64,000 nt of DNA from Geobacteraceae bacterium (GCA_029975275.1 JARKPN010000139.1:23669-87668), one strand, 5' to 3'; shown: positions 44,640 to 53,711, numbered from the stretch's first letter. The notes: a model not told the origin generated them from the letters alone. Made by a program: numbers and translations.

Positions 44640-45248
44640 CTATATGTCGAAAACCCTGGAAACGGACGGCAGGACCCTGCGGGTCCTGCACTGTTCCGCG
44701 ATAATGATGGATTTCAGCGCTTCGAGGGCGCGGGAAAAGTCGTCGTTGACCACCAGGTAGTCGTACCAGGCCGACTCCTTCACCTCGTCCACGGCGACCT
44801 GCAACCGTTGTTCAATGACCTCGGCCGTATCGGAGTTGCGCCCTTTCAGCCTCCTCCTGAGCTCCCGGTAATCGGGGGGAAGGATAAAGGTATAGACCGC
44901 ATCGCTGTAGCGGGACTTGAGCTGCCTGGCGCCCTGGCAATCGATGTCAAGCACCACGTCGATCCCCTGGGAGCGGTATTCCTCAAGGGTCTTGACCGCG
45001 GTGCCGTAGAAATTGCCGTGTACCCGGGCCCACTCGGCGAACCCCCCGCCGGCGACCATGCTTTCGAACTCCTGCTCCGAAACGAAGAAGTAGTCCTTCC
45101 CATGTTGCTCGCCTGGCCTGGCCGCGCGCGTGGTGTAGCTGACAGAATGCCGCAAATCGGGAAAAATGTCAATTAATTCATTGCATAAGGAGGTTTTTCC
45201 CGCTCCGGACGGCGCCGATATGATGTACAGAATTCCTTCTCTTTCCAT
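44640..45248 (-). CDS. gmk: Guanylate kinase
   Basis: GMP to GDP. 202 residues: P-loop [38 protein letters not shown] (GMP binding) and [26 protein letters not shown] precedes ATG 45248. Confidence 0.96.
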   Translation of the reverse strand: MEREGILYIISAPSGAGKTSLCNELIDIFPDLRHSVSYTTRAARPGEQHGKDYFFVSEQEFESMVAGGGFAEWARVHGNFYGTAVKTLEEYRSQGIDVVLDIDCQGARQLKSRYSDAVYTFILPPDYRELRRRLKGRNSDTAEVIEQRLQVAVDEVKESAWYDYLVVNDDFSRALEALKSIIIAEQCRTRRVLPSVSRVFDI

Positions 45249-45262
45249 TGGAGTACCTCAAA

Positions 45263-45407
45263 GGGCCGGGGTGGGGCTTATACGAAGCCTCTCGTACGGA
45301 ACCACCGCGAATTCGGGGGGATACGCCGTTTCCGGCAAGACCGCGATTGCTTCGGTGAAGTCCGGCCACCGATTACGAGGGGCCTTGGGGGAGTCCCGAC
45401 CCGGCCC
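45263..45407. repeat. Inverted-repeat element, copy 2 (between yicC and gmk)
   Basis: About 145 bases, related to 40888-41037. Outer arms GGGCCGG (45263-45269) and CCGGCCC (45401-45407); then GGGGCTTATACGAAGCCTC on the left and ATTACGAGGGGCCTTGGGG on the right. The end base pair changes A:T to C:G relative to copy 1, which preserves pairing. The core resembles copy 1 better in the inverted orientation. It fills almost the whole gap between the yicC stop and gmk. Confidence 0.75.
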
Positions 45408-45410
45408 CCG

Positions 45411-46286
45411 TCATTCGATATTCTGGACCTGCTCGCGGATCTTTTCCAGCTCCGCCTTCAATTCGACCACACAGGAGGTGATCTCGCCGTCATTGGCCTT
45501 GGAGCCAATGGTGTTCACCTCCCGCCCCATCTCCTGGAGCAGGAAATCGAGCTTCCTCCCCACCGGCTCGGCCGTTTCCAGGGCGGCGTCGAACTGGACC
45601 AGGTGACTGCCGAAACGAACCAGCTCCTCGGTGATGTCGCAGCGTTCGGCCATGAGGGCGACTTCCTGGGCAAAGCGGGCTTCATCGAGCAACCTGTCGG
45701 AGCCGAACTGGGCCAGACGCGCGGTGAGCTTGTCCAGGTATTCGAGCGGAACCGTGGGCGCCCGGGCTGCCACCCGGTCCATCAGGACAGAGAGATTCCC
45801 CCTCCTCCGCGCCAGATCGTCGACGAGCTCCTTTCCCTCCCTGATACGCATGGCCTCCATGTTGTCCACCGCATTCGCCACCGTTGCCAGGAGACCTTCG
45901 AGCATACCTTCAGCCGCAGCGTCGTTTTCCGGTACGGCCAGCACATCCTTCTGGGCAACGATGAGCGACAGTTGGACCGGTTCTTCGATGCCGAGATCCT
46001 CCCTCAATGAAGAGAAGGCCTTGTAGTAGGCCTTTGCCAGGGGGATGTTGACCACCGGCGGGCTCCCGTCAGGGGATGCCTCGGTCTGGATGAAGACGTC
46101 TATCTTGCCCCGCTTGAGGCGCTCCGCCACGGCCTTGCGCACGTCGTTCTCGAAACGGATCAGGGTCCGCGGGAGCTTGATTGAGATCTCGCCGTAACGG
46201 TGGTTCACCGAACGCATCTCCACGGTAATCTTTCCATGCTCCAGAACGAATTCGGCCTTGCCGTATCCGGTCATGCTCTTGATCAT
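45411..46286 (-). CDS. yicC: YicC-family endoribonuclease-like protein
   Basis: 291 residues: MIKSMTGYGKAEF opens, with VEMRSVNHRYGEISIKLPR, and the C-terminal DUF1732 part QEMGREVNTIGSKANDGEI is typical. YicC has been reported as an RNase. It overlaps the HAD gene by four bases and precedes gmk, a conserved order. Confidence 0.92.
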   Translation of the reverse strand: MIKSMTGYGKAEFVLEHGKITVEMRSVNHRYGEISIKLPRTLIRFENDVRKAVAERLKRGKIDVFIQTEASPDGSPPVVNIPLAKAYYKAFSSLREDLGIEEPVQLSLIVAQKDVLAVPENDAAAEGMLEGLLATVANAVDNMEAMRIREGKELVDDLARRRGNLSVLMDRVAARAPTVPLEYLDKLTARLAQFGSDRLLDEARFAQEVALMAERCDITEELVRFGSHLVQFDAALETAEPVGRKLDFLLQEMGREVNTIGSKANDGEITSCVVELKAELEKIREQVQNIE

Positions 46287-46960
46287 AGGTATTCCCCCGG
46301 TTGCGGATTTCCGTCCCCCGCGTTGGATTTCAGCAGCTTCAGAATCTCGGGATGGCGGTCGATCCGGGCCAAACAGGGGAGATCGGACTTGTAGGCCACG
46401 AACGGGATACCGGCCGCCTCCGCGGCCCGCCGGTCCAGGTCCGAATCTCCCACGAACAGCGCCTGTTGCGGACCGATACGGTAGTGGTCAAGGATCTTCA
46501 GCAGCGGCTCGGGGTGAGGCTTGGGGTTGGTGACCTTCAGCGCGGTCATGACATAGCTGAAGTACGGAGCCAGACGGAAATCTTCCAGCAGCATCTCCAC
46601 GGAGGTGGAGCGGTTGGTGCAGACGGCCAGGTTGACCCTCCCCCGCAACTGCTCCAGGGTTTCGACGAACCCCTCCTCCAGGCGCATGAACGGCAGGAGC
46701 TCCCGGTAGTCGATGGTGGCGGAGAAACGGAGTGCCTCCTCTTCCCGGCTGTCCCCGGCGAACAGGGTCGCCAGCACGTCCCTGCTGGCGTAGGTGTGGA
46801 GCAGCCGCATGGTCTCGGCATCCCCCTTGTCCAGGGGCGGCTTGCCGAAGTGCTCAAGCACCTTGGAATAGAAGGCGAAGTTGGCCTCGAACGACTCGAA
46901 GATCACCCCGTCGCAATCGTAGATTACCGTGGTCACCCCGCAGGGGGCCTGGAACGTCAT
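46283..46960 (-). CDS. HAD-superfamily phosphatase (phosphoglycolate-phosphatase-like)
   Basis: 225 residues: motif I VIYDCDGVIFES (Asp-x-Asp), motif II in AVCTNRSTS, then KPHPEPLL and motif IV VGDSDLDRRAAEAAG. The cap is helical as in Gph/PgmB enzymes. The substrate is unproven. GGAGGATAA ATG overlaps the HNH stop. Confidence 0.85.
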   Translation of the reverse strand: MTFQAPCGVTTVIYDCDGVIFESFEANFAFYSKVLEHFGKPPLDKGDAETMRLLHTYASRDVLATLFAGDSREEEALRFSATIDYRELLPFMRLEEGFVETLEQLRGRVNLAVCTNRSTSVEMLLEDFRLAPYFSYVMTALKVTNPKPHPEPLLKILDHYRIGPQQALFVGDSDLDRRAAEAAGIPFVAYKSDLPCLARIDRHPEILKLLKSNAGDGNPQPGEYL

Positions 46961-47256
46961 TTATCCTCCTTCACCGAGTCCAGATATTCCTCCCATTCGA
47001 GCGGCAACAGGTATTTCTTCCTGCTGTTGCACTCCTTGCAGGCCGGGACCACGTTGCCGCGGGTGCTCTTGCCGCCGCGTATGATGGGGACGAGATGGTC
47101 CATGGTCAGTTCCGACGGGGAGAAGGTACCGCCGCAGTAGTGGCAGCGGCCCCGGGCCACGCGGTTCTTCCACCAGCGGGTCCGGCGCAGTTCCCTCCCC
47201 TTTTCCTTTTCCCTTCTTATCTCCCCTTCGGAGACCTCGATGACGAACCGGTTCAA
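46957..47256 (-). CDS. HNH endonuclease family protein
   Basis: About 99 residues: ARGRCHYCGGTFSPSELTMDHLVPIIRGG, then GNVVPACKECNSRKKYLLP gives the CxxC-DH-N-CxxC pattern of small HNH nucleases. The proposed start is TTG at 47254-47256 after AGGAAAACG, eight bases past the rnhA stop; an upstream in-frame codon at 47313 would overlap rnhA. A free-standing HNH gene within a housekeeping operon is common but functionally unexplained. Confidence 0.75.
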   Translation of the reverse strand: MNRFVIEVSEGEIRREKEKGRELRRTRWWKNRVARGRCHYCGGTFSPSELTMDHLVPIIRGGKSTRGNVVPACKECNSRKKYLLPLEWEEYLDSVKEDK

Positions 47257-47263
47257 CGTTTTC

Positions 47264-47707
47264 CTATTTCTCCGCCCGCTGCATATCCCGGATGGCGGCC
47301 CGGGCCAGGGCATCGCAGCGCTCGTTTTCCGGATGTCCGTTATGCCCCCGGATCCAGGTCCAGTGGACCCGGTGGACCCGGGTCAGCTCCAGCAGGCGTT
47401 CCCAGAGGTCGCGGTTGAGGACATCTTCTTTCTTGCTGTTTTTCCAGCCGCGCCTGATCCAGCCCGGCATCCATTCGGTCATCCCCTTCACCAGGTACTG
47501 GGAATCGGTGGTCAGGACCACGTCACAGGGACGCTTCAGGCTCTCCAGGGCGGTGATGGCCGCGGTCAGCTCCATGCGGTTGTTGGTGGTATCGGGGTCG
47601 GCGCCGGACAACTCCTTCTCCCTGTCGCCGGAGCGAAGGATGCAGCCGAAGCCTCCAGGCCCGGGGTTGCCGCTGCAGGCCCCGTCACAGAAGATCTCGA
47701 CTTTCAC
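47264..47707 (-). CDS. rnhA: Ribonuclease HI
   Basis: Degrades RNA in RNA-DNA hybrids. 147 residues with the four catalytic acids: [17 protein letters not shown] (Asp), [10 protein letters not shown] (Glu), [13 protein letters not shown] (Asp) and [16 protein letters not shown] (His, Asp). The GTG start overlaps the plsC stop (GTGA). Confidence 0.95.
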   Translation of the reverse strand: MKVEIFCDGACSGNPGPGGFGCILRSGDREKELSGADPDTTNNRMELTAAITALESLKRPCDVVLTTDSQYLVKGMTEWMPGWIRRGWKNSKKEDVLNRDLWERLLELTRVHRVHWTWIRGHNGHPENERCDALARAAIRDMQRAEK

Positions 47708-48351
47708 CCGACAAACGCTCCTTCCCGTTTGAGGAGATCGGCTATCCCGTCCATCACCCGCTCGGTAATCAGCACGTGGGTCTCCTTGCAGTCGTCGCGC
47801 AGGTAGAGGTCGCCGAAGTCGATGGGCGCGCCGAACACGGCCTTCCCCTTCTGGCCGAAGCCGGGGAATTTCCAGCGGTTGAGGCCGATGAGGGCGGTGG
47901 GGATCACGGCGGGCCTGGTGTCGTAGATAATCTTGCCCACGCCGCGGTTTCCCTTCCCCAGCACACCATCACGGTTCCTGGTCCCCTCGGGGAAGAGCAT
48001 CACCTTCTGGTCCGCCAGCAGGTCGTTGAGCACCTTTCCTGCCCGTACGTCGCGGCCCCGCCTGACCGGAAAGGCGCCCCAGGAACCGTAGAGCCAGCGT
48101 TGGAAAGGCTTGGCGAACAGTTCCTCCTTGGCCGGCGCCCACACCATCTGCAGGGGAGACCTGCGCAGAACGGCCCAGGGGAGGAAAATCGTGTCGTATG
48201 CCGAGATGTGGTTGGAGGCGAGCAGGACCCCGCCCGTGTGGGGGATTCCCTCGTCGCCGCTGATGCTGAAACGGTTGAGGAAGGATGCGTAGATGCCGAT
48301 GACGTTGGCGGAAAACGTGACCCAGAGCCGGCGCGGGAGTGATACCTTCAA
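47704..48351 (-). CDS. plsC: 1-acyl-sn-glycerol-3-phosphate acyltransferase
   Basis: Adds the second acyl chain in phospholipid synthesis at the inner membrane. About 215 residues: acyltransferase block [16 protein letters not shown] (NHxxxxD), block [12 protein letters not shown], block [14 protein letters not shown] and block [12 protein letters not shown]. The start is uncertain: TTG at 48349-48351 after CGAGG gives a normal N terminus. First gene of the plsC-rnhA-HNH-HAD-yicC-gmk-rpoZ-rsh string. Confidence 0.85.
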   Translation of the reverse strand: MKVSLPRRLWVTFSANVIGIYASFLNRFSISGDEGIPHTGGVLLASNHISAYDTIFLPWAVLRRSPLQMVWAPAKEELFAKPFQRWLYGSWGAFPVRRGRDVRAGKVLNDLLADQKVMLFPEGTRNRDGVLGKGNRGVGKIIYDTRPAVIPTALIGLNRWKFPGFGQKGKAVFGAPIDFGDLYLRDDCKETHVLITERVMDGIADLLKREGAFVG

Positions 48352-48919
48352 AAAGACCTCGAAACGGTGGTAGTGACAGAGGACATCTATACCATTTTCG
48401 GCCGGCCCGGGCAACCATTATGAGCATACCGCCCGGCTCGGCTAGCGAGGCAGAGCCGGGACCGGCAACGCGGAGCGGCCTGCCGTCCACCGGCGCAGAA
48501 AAGCGGCGACAGGGTCCATCAATGTATTCGCAAGATATTTCCGGTCTGAGACAATTTCACACGATCTCAACAACCGCTGTTGAAAAGCTGTTGAAAAATC
48601 TGTTGGCAGGTCCGCAAACCACTAATTTTCAGGTGGGTACTTGCAAAATGCACAATTTATGGTCATGAAAATATTTTCAATGATTTCAATATGTTATACA
48701 GTAGCCAGCAATATCGGCAGGTTACGTTGGCTATTGCACGAAATTGAACCGTATAAGGAAAAGTTATGAACAGGCATCACCGGATGAAACGTGCTGTCGG
48801 ATAAATCGGCTTGAAAAAAAATTCACGGACAATTAAACCCGATTTATTTAAAATTTTACTGTTGTATACAAATATGCCCCTGCCGCCGGTCCGTTGCTGG
48901 TCCTTCAGGAAAATCCGGC
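48352..48919. other. Long intergenic region with AT-rich segment
   Basis: About 570 bases without a convincing gene. The part at 48420-48530 is GC-rich, with a hairpin (CCCGGCTC ... GAGCCGGG). From 48541 the composition drops sharply, with a dyad TCAACA-N5-TGTTGA (48567-48583), three spaced CTGTTG(A) repeats to 48605 and several A/T runs to about 48870. It should contain the promoter of the plsC operon (minus strand). It is not a recognisable riboswitch or tRNA. Confidence 0.6.
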
Positions 48920-49933
48920 CTACCCCCAGATCCCTTCAAGAACGCGGCCACATGACGGACAGCAGCCGTCCCGGACGGTCGATGCCTCGATGGAGAACCC
49001 GTAGCGGGTGATGACCCGCTCCCCGCAGCCGGGGCAGACGGTGTTCTCTCCCCCCTCACCCGGGACGTTCCCCTCGTAGACATGGAGCAGTCCGGCGGCA
49101 AGACCTGCCTGGCGGGCCTTTCTGAGGGTTGCAGCCGGGGTCGCCGGCCGATCGGTGAGCCGGTGGGTCGGATGGAAGCGGCTCACGTGCCAGGGAGTGC
49201 CGGGACCGAGTTCGTCGGCGATGAAACGGGCCATGGCGGTAAGCTCCTCGTCGGAATCGTTGAGCCCGGGAATGATAAGGGTCGTGATCTCGATCCAGAT
49301 ACCGAGTCTCTTGTACTCCCTGATGCAGTCGAGCACCTCGGAGAGCGACGCCTTTACGAACTCCCGGTAGAACTGTTCGGTAAAACCCTTCAGGTCTATG
49401 TTGGCTGCGTCCAGGTAGGGCCTTATGAATGCCAGCGCCTCGGGGGTTATGTAACCGTTGGTGACGAAGACGTTCTTCAGGCCGGCCCGATGGGCCAGCA
49501 CGGCGGTGTCGTAGGCGTACTCGAAAAAAACGGTCGGTTCGGTATAGGTGTAGGATATGGAGCGGCACCCAAGAGCTACCGCCTTTGCCACGATCTCCTC
49601 GGGCGGCAGATCGCTTCCCATGATGGGCCTCCCCTGGACGGCTGCCTGTGAGATGGTGTAGTTCTGGCAGTGGCGGCACCTGAAGTTGCACCCTACCGTG
49701 GCAACGGAGAAGGAAAGGCTCCCGGGAAGGAAATGGAACAGGGGCTTTTTCTCGATCGGATCGACCTGTTCTGCGATCGCCTTCCCGTAAACCAGGGAAT
49801 AGAGGATACCCCCCATGTTTTCCCGCACCCCGCAGATCCCCCGGTGCCCGTCGGGTATCAGGCAGTGGAACCTGCAGAGGCCGCACTTCACCTTCCCCTG
49901 ATCGGCCTTCCTGCAGAACAGTGCCTCCTTCAT
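48920..49933 (-). CDS. amrS: AmmeMemoRadiSam-system radical SAM enzyme (AmrS-like)
   Basis: 337 residues. Radical SAM motif CNFRCRHCQN (Cys82, 86, 89) with VGCNFRC preceded by FLPGSLSFSVATVG. An N-terminal Cys cluster (KCGLCRFHC, GICGVR) and the PLFHFLPG block are typical of the PflA-like family now called AmrS; a C-terminal zinc-ribbon pair (CPGCGERV, CCPSCGRV) is added. The usual partners AMMECR1 and Memo are not in this window. The substrate is unknown. Confidence 0.85.
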   Translation of the reverse strand: MKEALFCRKADQGKVKCGLCRFHCLIPDGHRGICGVRENMGGILYSLVYGKAIAEQVDPIEKKPLFHFLPGSLSFSVATVGCNFRCRHCQNYTISQAAVQGRPIMGSDLPPEEIVAKAVALGCRSISYTYTEPTVFFEYAYDTAVLAHRAGLKNVFVTNGYITPEALAFIRPYLDAANIDLKGFTEQFYREFVKASLSEVLDCIREYKRLGIWIEITTLIIPGLNDSDEELTAMARFIADELGPGTPWHVSRFHPTHRLTDRPATPAATLRKARQAGLAAGLLHVYEGNVPGEGGENTVCPGCGERVITRYGFSIEASTVRDGCCPSCGRVLEGIWG

Positions 49934-49959
49934 GGGACCCTCCTTTCTAACATGGCGAA

Positions 49960-49987
49960 ATTATACCAATTATTCATAAAATGGCAA
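49960..49987 (-). promoter_or_regulatory. Sigma-70 promoter of the radical SAM gene
   Basis: On the minus strand TTGCCA (49987-49982), 16 bases, perfect TATAAT (49965-49960). Back to back with the plus-strand promoter at 49990. Confidence 0.6.
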
Positions 49988-49989
49988 TC

Positions 49990-50018
49990 TTGACAAAAGA
50001 TCGCTCATTTACTAGATT
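49990..50018 (+). promoter_or_regulatory. Sigma-70 promoter of the coiled-coil gene
   Basis: Perfect TTGACA (49990-49995), 17 bases, TAGATT (50013-50018); 50 bases before the ATG at 50068. Confidence 0.65.
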
Positions 50019-50067
50019 GGAAGTGAACGCGCGGGAGCGGAAAGCCGCCCCGAGGGGGTGCGGAATC

Positions 50068-50319
50068 ATGAAGACCGTGGCAATGGATGTATTCGCCAAA
50101 TTGCGGAAAGAACTCCGGGAACTTGAGCGGCAGAACGAAGAGTTGCGGAGCAGAAACGCCGAATTGGAGAGACGTCTCACCGATCTGCACGGAGAATACA
50201 CAATGCTCCGCTACCGGCTCAAGGAGCTGCCGAGTGCGACCGAGTTTCTCAAATTGAGACAGGAGCTTGTGGCGCTCAAGAAGGAATTGCGGAACAGGGG
50301 CTGGAAAGATCTCATATGA
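50068..50319 (+). CDS. Small coiled-coil protein
   Basis: 83 residues; about 8-50 is a strong heptad coil (FAKLRKELRELERQNEELR, NAELERRLTDLHGEY), followed by a second short helix. No family recognised; it somewhat resembles small cell-division or scaffold coils. The ATG at 50068 follows GAGGGGGTG; an in-frame ATG at 49981 lies upstream of the promoter and is unlikely. It precedes the DUF2339 gene by 81 bases. Confidence 0.65.
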   Translation: MKTVAMDVFAKLRKELRELERQNEELRSRNAELERRLTDLHGEYTMLRYRLKELPSATEFLKLRQELVALKKELRNRGWKDLI

Positions 50320-50400
50320 GTCGCGGGCAGGCTCCAAAGGAGGGAATGTGGTGGTGAATCCTACGATTCCGGGCAGCCGGGCCGGTAACTGTTTATCTTC

Positions 50401-53118
50401 ATGATTGTCCTTGCCATACTGTTCGGCGCCCTCGGCGGCGCACTGTTCGCCGGATTCGCCGGTGCGGCGATGGGGGCTCTGCTCGGTTACGGGCTCTGGG
50501 AAACGCTCTCCCTCAGGAAAAGGCTTTCCCTGCTGGAAAGGGACGTGGAGGGGCTGCGTAGCCGGCTTACCCTCCCCTCCGTCGAAACCGCCGTTGAGCA
50601 GCACGGCGGGGAAGAGGCCCCGCTCCCCGACCTCACTCCCGGCGCATCTGAAACGGTCGGGACCGGCTCGGCCGCTCCTCCCGAAGCCCCCGCATTCCAG
50701 GAGTGGCAACCGGAATGGATCGAGGACGTCCCCGGGACACCGACCCAGGCCAATCCTCCCGGCGACGCCGGACAGAGGTCCGGCCGTTCCATCCCCGATT
50801 CGCTGAACAGGTTCCTCTCGGGCGGAAGCCTGCTGGTGAGGACCGGCATCGTGGTGCTGTTTTTCGGGGTCTCGTTCCTGGTGAAATACGCTGCCGAGCG
50901 GGACCTGCTCCCCATCGAGCTCCGACTGACCGGCGCGGCCCTGGGTGGGCTCCTCCTGCTTGCCGTTGGCTGGAGGCTGAGACACGGCAAACCGGCCTAT
51001 GCGCATGCCCTGCAGGGGGGAGGAGCGGGCGTTCTCTACCTCACCATTTTTGCGGCCTTCCGCCTGTACGGCCTCCTCACTCCGTTCACGGCTTTTTCGT
51101 TCCTGGTGGCAGTGGCAGTGCTGTCGTCGCTCCTGGCGGTTTTCCAGGACTCCCGTTCCCTGGCGGTGCTCGGGGCCTCGGGCGGGTTCCTGGCTCCGGT
51201 GCTGGCCTCCACCGGGGCCGGCAGCCACGTGGCCCTGTTCAGCTACTATAGCCTGCTGAACCTCGGTATAGCCGGCATTTCCTGGTTCCGGGCGTGGCGA
51301 ATCCTCAACCTGGTCGGGTTCGCCTTCACCTTCGTCATCGGCCTTTCCTGGGGATGGCGCTGGTATCGTCCTGAATATTTCTCCTCAACCGAACCCTTCC
51401 TGGTGCTGTTCTTCCTCGTATACACCTGTATTGCCGTGTTGTTCGCCCTGCGCCAGCCCCCCGACCTGAAGGGATACCTGGACGCTACCCTGGTCTTCGG
51501 CACGCCGGTGGTCTCGTTCGCCCTTCAGGCCATGCTGGTTGAGCCCTATCGGTTCGGCCTCGCCTGGAGCGCCCTGGTTCTGGGGCTGTTCTACATCGCC
51601 CTGGCGATGCTGCTGTTCAGGAAGAGGCTCCACTGCCTGAGGACTCTGGCCGAGGCGTTCTTCGCCTTCGGCGTCGTTTTCGGCACCCTGGCCATACCGC
51701 TCGCCCTGGATAGCAGGTGGACCGCAGCCGCATGGGCACTGGAAGGGGCCGCCATCCTCTGGGCCGGGATTCGGCAGGGTCGCCGTACGGCCCGGGCCTT
51801 CGGCATTCTGCTCCAGTTCGGGGGAGGGATATCCTTTCTCGCGGATCTCCATGTCTCCGCCGGCACGCTGCCGGTACTGAACGGCCTGTTCCTGGGATAC
51901 GGCCTGATGGCCCTGACCGGACTGTTTTCGGCCTGGTGCCTCTGGCGCCACCGGGATGAGGTTTCCCGGGTGGAGGTTGTTTTCGGCCACCTGCTCCTGG
52001 GATGGGGGCTGCTCTGGTGGCTTTCCGGCGGGCTCAACGAGATTGGGCGGCACGTGGCGGCTGACTGGACGGTCGGCGCGGTCCTGTGGTTTCTCCCCCT
52101 CTCCTCCCTTGCCTGCGACCTGGCCGGGAAACGGCTCGCCTGGCCTGCCATGGCCTGGCCTGCGCTGGCGCTAGCGCCGATGCTGTACCTCTGCGCCCTG
52201 GCCCTGGCCGGAGATGGGATCAACCCGCTTGCCGAAGGAGGATGGTTCGGGTGGCCGGCGGCCTTCTTCGTCTGCTACCTGCTCCTCTACCGCAACGACG
52301 ACAGGGATCCGCGGCTCCTGGGCGCCCTGCACGCCGCAACGCTCTGGCTCCTGACGGGAGTCATCACGCTGGAGGCCGCATGGCGGCTCGGCCAGTGGCC
52401 TCCAGCCTCGCCGGTATGGCCGCTGGCCGCTCTCGGGCTGGTGCCGGCGTGCTGCGTGCTGCTGGTTTCAGGCCCGGGCGAGCGGCTGTCATGGCCGACC
52501 GCGCGCCACCAGGACGCCTACCTTACTCTGGGTTCGGGTCCCCCGGCGCTGTTTGCCTGGCTCTGGCTCCTGTACGCGAACCTCTCCTCCAGCGGCGACC
52601 CGGCACCCATGCGGTACCTCCCGGTTCTCAACCCGCTCGACCTGACCACCGGCTTCGTGCTGGTCTCCCTAGCGCTGCTGGAACGGCGTCTTCGCTTGAG
52701 GTTGCCGGACCCGTTCGACGGACCGGCGGGCCGGAGAGCGTTTCTGTCCGCCTTTGCCGCCACGGTGTTCCTCTGGCTGAACGGGGTGGTGGTCAGGACC
52801 GTCCATCACTGGGGCGGGGTGACGTTTTCGCTTCCGGACCTGCACCATTCCCTGCTGCTCCAGGCCACCCTCTCCATCTTCTGGAGCCTGCTCGCGCTCT
52901 GCGCCATGCTGTACGCAGCCAGGTCGGGCGGCCGTCCCGTCTGGTTTACCGGCACGGCCCTGCTCGGGGCGGTGGTGCTCAAGCTGTTCATCGTCGATCT
53001 GTCCGGCACCGGCACCGTCGCAAGGATCGTCTCCTTCGTGGTTGTCGGGGTGCTTCTGCTGGTTATCGGCTACTTCGCGCCGGTTCCGCCACGAAACCCT
53101 GAGGAGGAAAGACCGTGA
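50401..53118 (+). CDS. DUF2339 giant polytopic membrane protein
   Basis: 905 residues. A short N-terminal membrane hairpin, a coiled coil (about 35-55) and an acidic/proline linker are followed by SGGSLLVRTGIVVLFFGVSFLVKYAAER, the hallmark entry of DUF2339, and then more than twenty hydrophobic segments to the C terminus. Function unknown; linked in other bacteria to envelope or polysaccharide loci. The start at ATG 50401 has no clear Shine-Dalgarno. It overlaps the following small gene by four bases. Confidence 0.85.
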   Translation: MIVLAILFGALGGALFAGFAGAAMGALLGYGLWETLSLRKRLSLLERDVEGLRSRLTLPSVETAVEQHGGEEAPLPDLTPGASETVGTGSAAPPEAPAFQEWQPEWIEDVPGTPTQANPPGDAGQRSGRSIPDSLNRFLSGGSLLVRTGIVVLFFGVSFLVKYAAERDLLPIELRLTGAALGGLLLLAVGWRLRHGKPAYAHALQGGGAGVLYLTIFAAFRLYGLLTPFTAFSFLVAVAVLSSLLAVFQDSRSLAVLGASGGFLAPVLASTGAGSHVALFSYYSLLNLGIAGISWFRAWRILNLVGFAFTFVIGLSWGWRWYRPEYFSSTEPFLVLFFLVYTCIAVLFALRQPPDLKGYLDATLVFGTPVVSFALQAMLVEPYRFGLAWSALVLGLFYIALAMLLFRKRLHCLRTLAEAFFAFGVVFGTLAIPLALDSRWTAAAWALEGAAILWAGIRQGRRTARAFGILLQFGGGISFLADLHVSAGTLPVLNGLFLGYGLMALTGLFSAWCLWRHRDEVSRVEVVFGHLLLGWGLLWWLSGGLNEIGRHVAADWTVGAVLWFLPLSSLACDLAGKRLAWPAMAWPALALAPMLYLCALALAGDGINPLAEGGWFGWPAAFFVCYLLLYRNDDRDPRLLGALHAATLWLLTGVITLEAAWRLGQWPPASPVWPLAALGLVPACCVLLVSGPGERLSWPTARHQDAYLTLGSGPPALFAWLWLLYANLSSSGDPAPMRYLPVLNPLDLTTGFVLVSLALLERRLRLRLPDPFDGPAGRRAFLSAFAATVFLWLNGVVVRTVHHWGGVTFSLPDLHHSLLLQATLSIFWSLLALCAMLYAARSGGRPVWFTGTALLGAVVLKLFIVDLSGTGTVARIVSFVVVGVLLLVIGYFAPVPPRNPEEERP

Positions 53119-53594
53119 AGCCCGCACTGGACGCCGTCAAGGAATACCTGGAGGCAAAACAGATCCGCTACGAGGCGTCGTCCTCCGGGTCTGTCCGGTT
53201 TTCGCTGCTGATCCCGACCCCCGAGGTTGCAGAGATGCCCAACCGGCTGGTCTCGTGCGCCATCAGCATCCCCGGAAGCGACGCCAGGACCGTCCAGTTC
53301 TCAGCCACGGTCATGGCGGTGGAACTCTCCGACAGGCAGCTCGAACCGGTCGGCGCGTTCTTCATGAAATACCAGAGCTCGAACCTGAGGGCCGGAAGGA
53401 TCCTGGTCCATGACGACGGCGCCGTTTTCTACTGCCAGACCCAGTTTCTCTGCGCGGGCGGGACCATGGACGGGAACGCCGTGGCGGCCATGGTCACCAC
53501 GGCAATCCTGGAGATATCCGGCATATTCATGGTGAAGGACGAGCTGGTGACGATTCTGCCGCCAATGGTCGTGCCGCGCTCGGGGGTGGCGTAA
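53115..53594 (+). CDS. Unknown small protein, possibly YbjN-like
   Basis: 159 residues, soluble, no signal peptide. The N-terminal LDAVKEYLEAKQIRYE and the alternating strands to a helical C terminus (MDGNAVAAMVTTAILEISGIF) fit the YbjN/type III-chaperone-like fold, but the match is by pattern only. ATG 53115 overlaps the DUF2339 stop and follows GAGGAAAG, so the two proteins are probably made together. Confidence 0.55.
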   Translation: MKPALDAVKEYLEAKQIRYEASSSGSVRFSLLIPTPEVAEMPNRLVSCAISIPGSDARTVQFSATVMAVELSDRQLEPVGAFFMKYQSSNLRAGRILVHDDGAVFYCQTQFLCAGGTMDGNAVAAMVTTAILEISGIFMVKDELVTILPPMVVPRSGVA

Positions 53595-53711
53595 AGAACA
53601 GGGCAAAAGACGAAGGGATAAAGGGCGGGGGTGGACGCGGTGATTCTGAAATATGCCCTTCAGGTGGTAATATATATGTCAAGGGCAATGACTTCCCATC
53701 CGGAGGACCAC

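Noticed and set aside
48420..48530. Riboswitch-like structured leader upstream of plsC
   Set aside because: The hairpins do not match the conserved cores I know for c-di-GMP, cobalamin, TPP, SAM or FMN riboswitches.
48541..48870. Possible replication origin in the AT-rich intergenic region
   Set aside because: No dnaA, dnaN, rpmH or parAB nearby and no clear TTATCCACA boxes; AT-richness alone is not enough.
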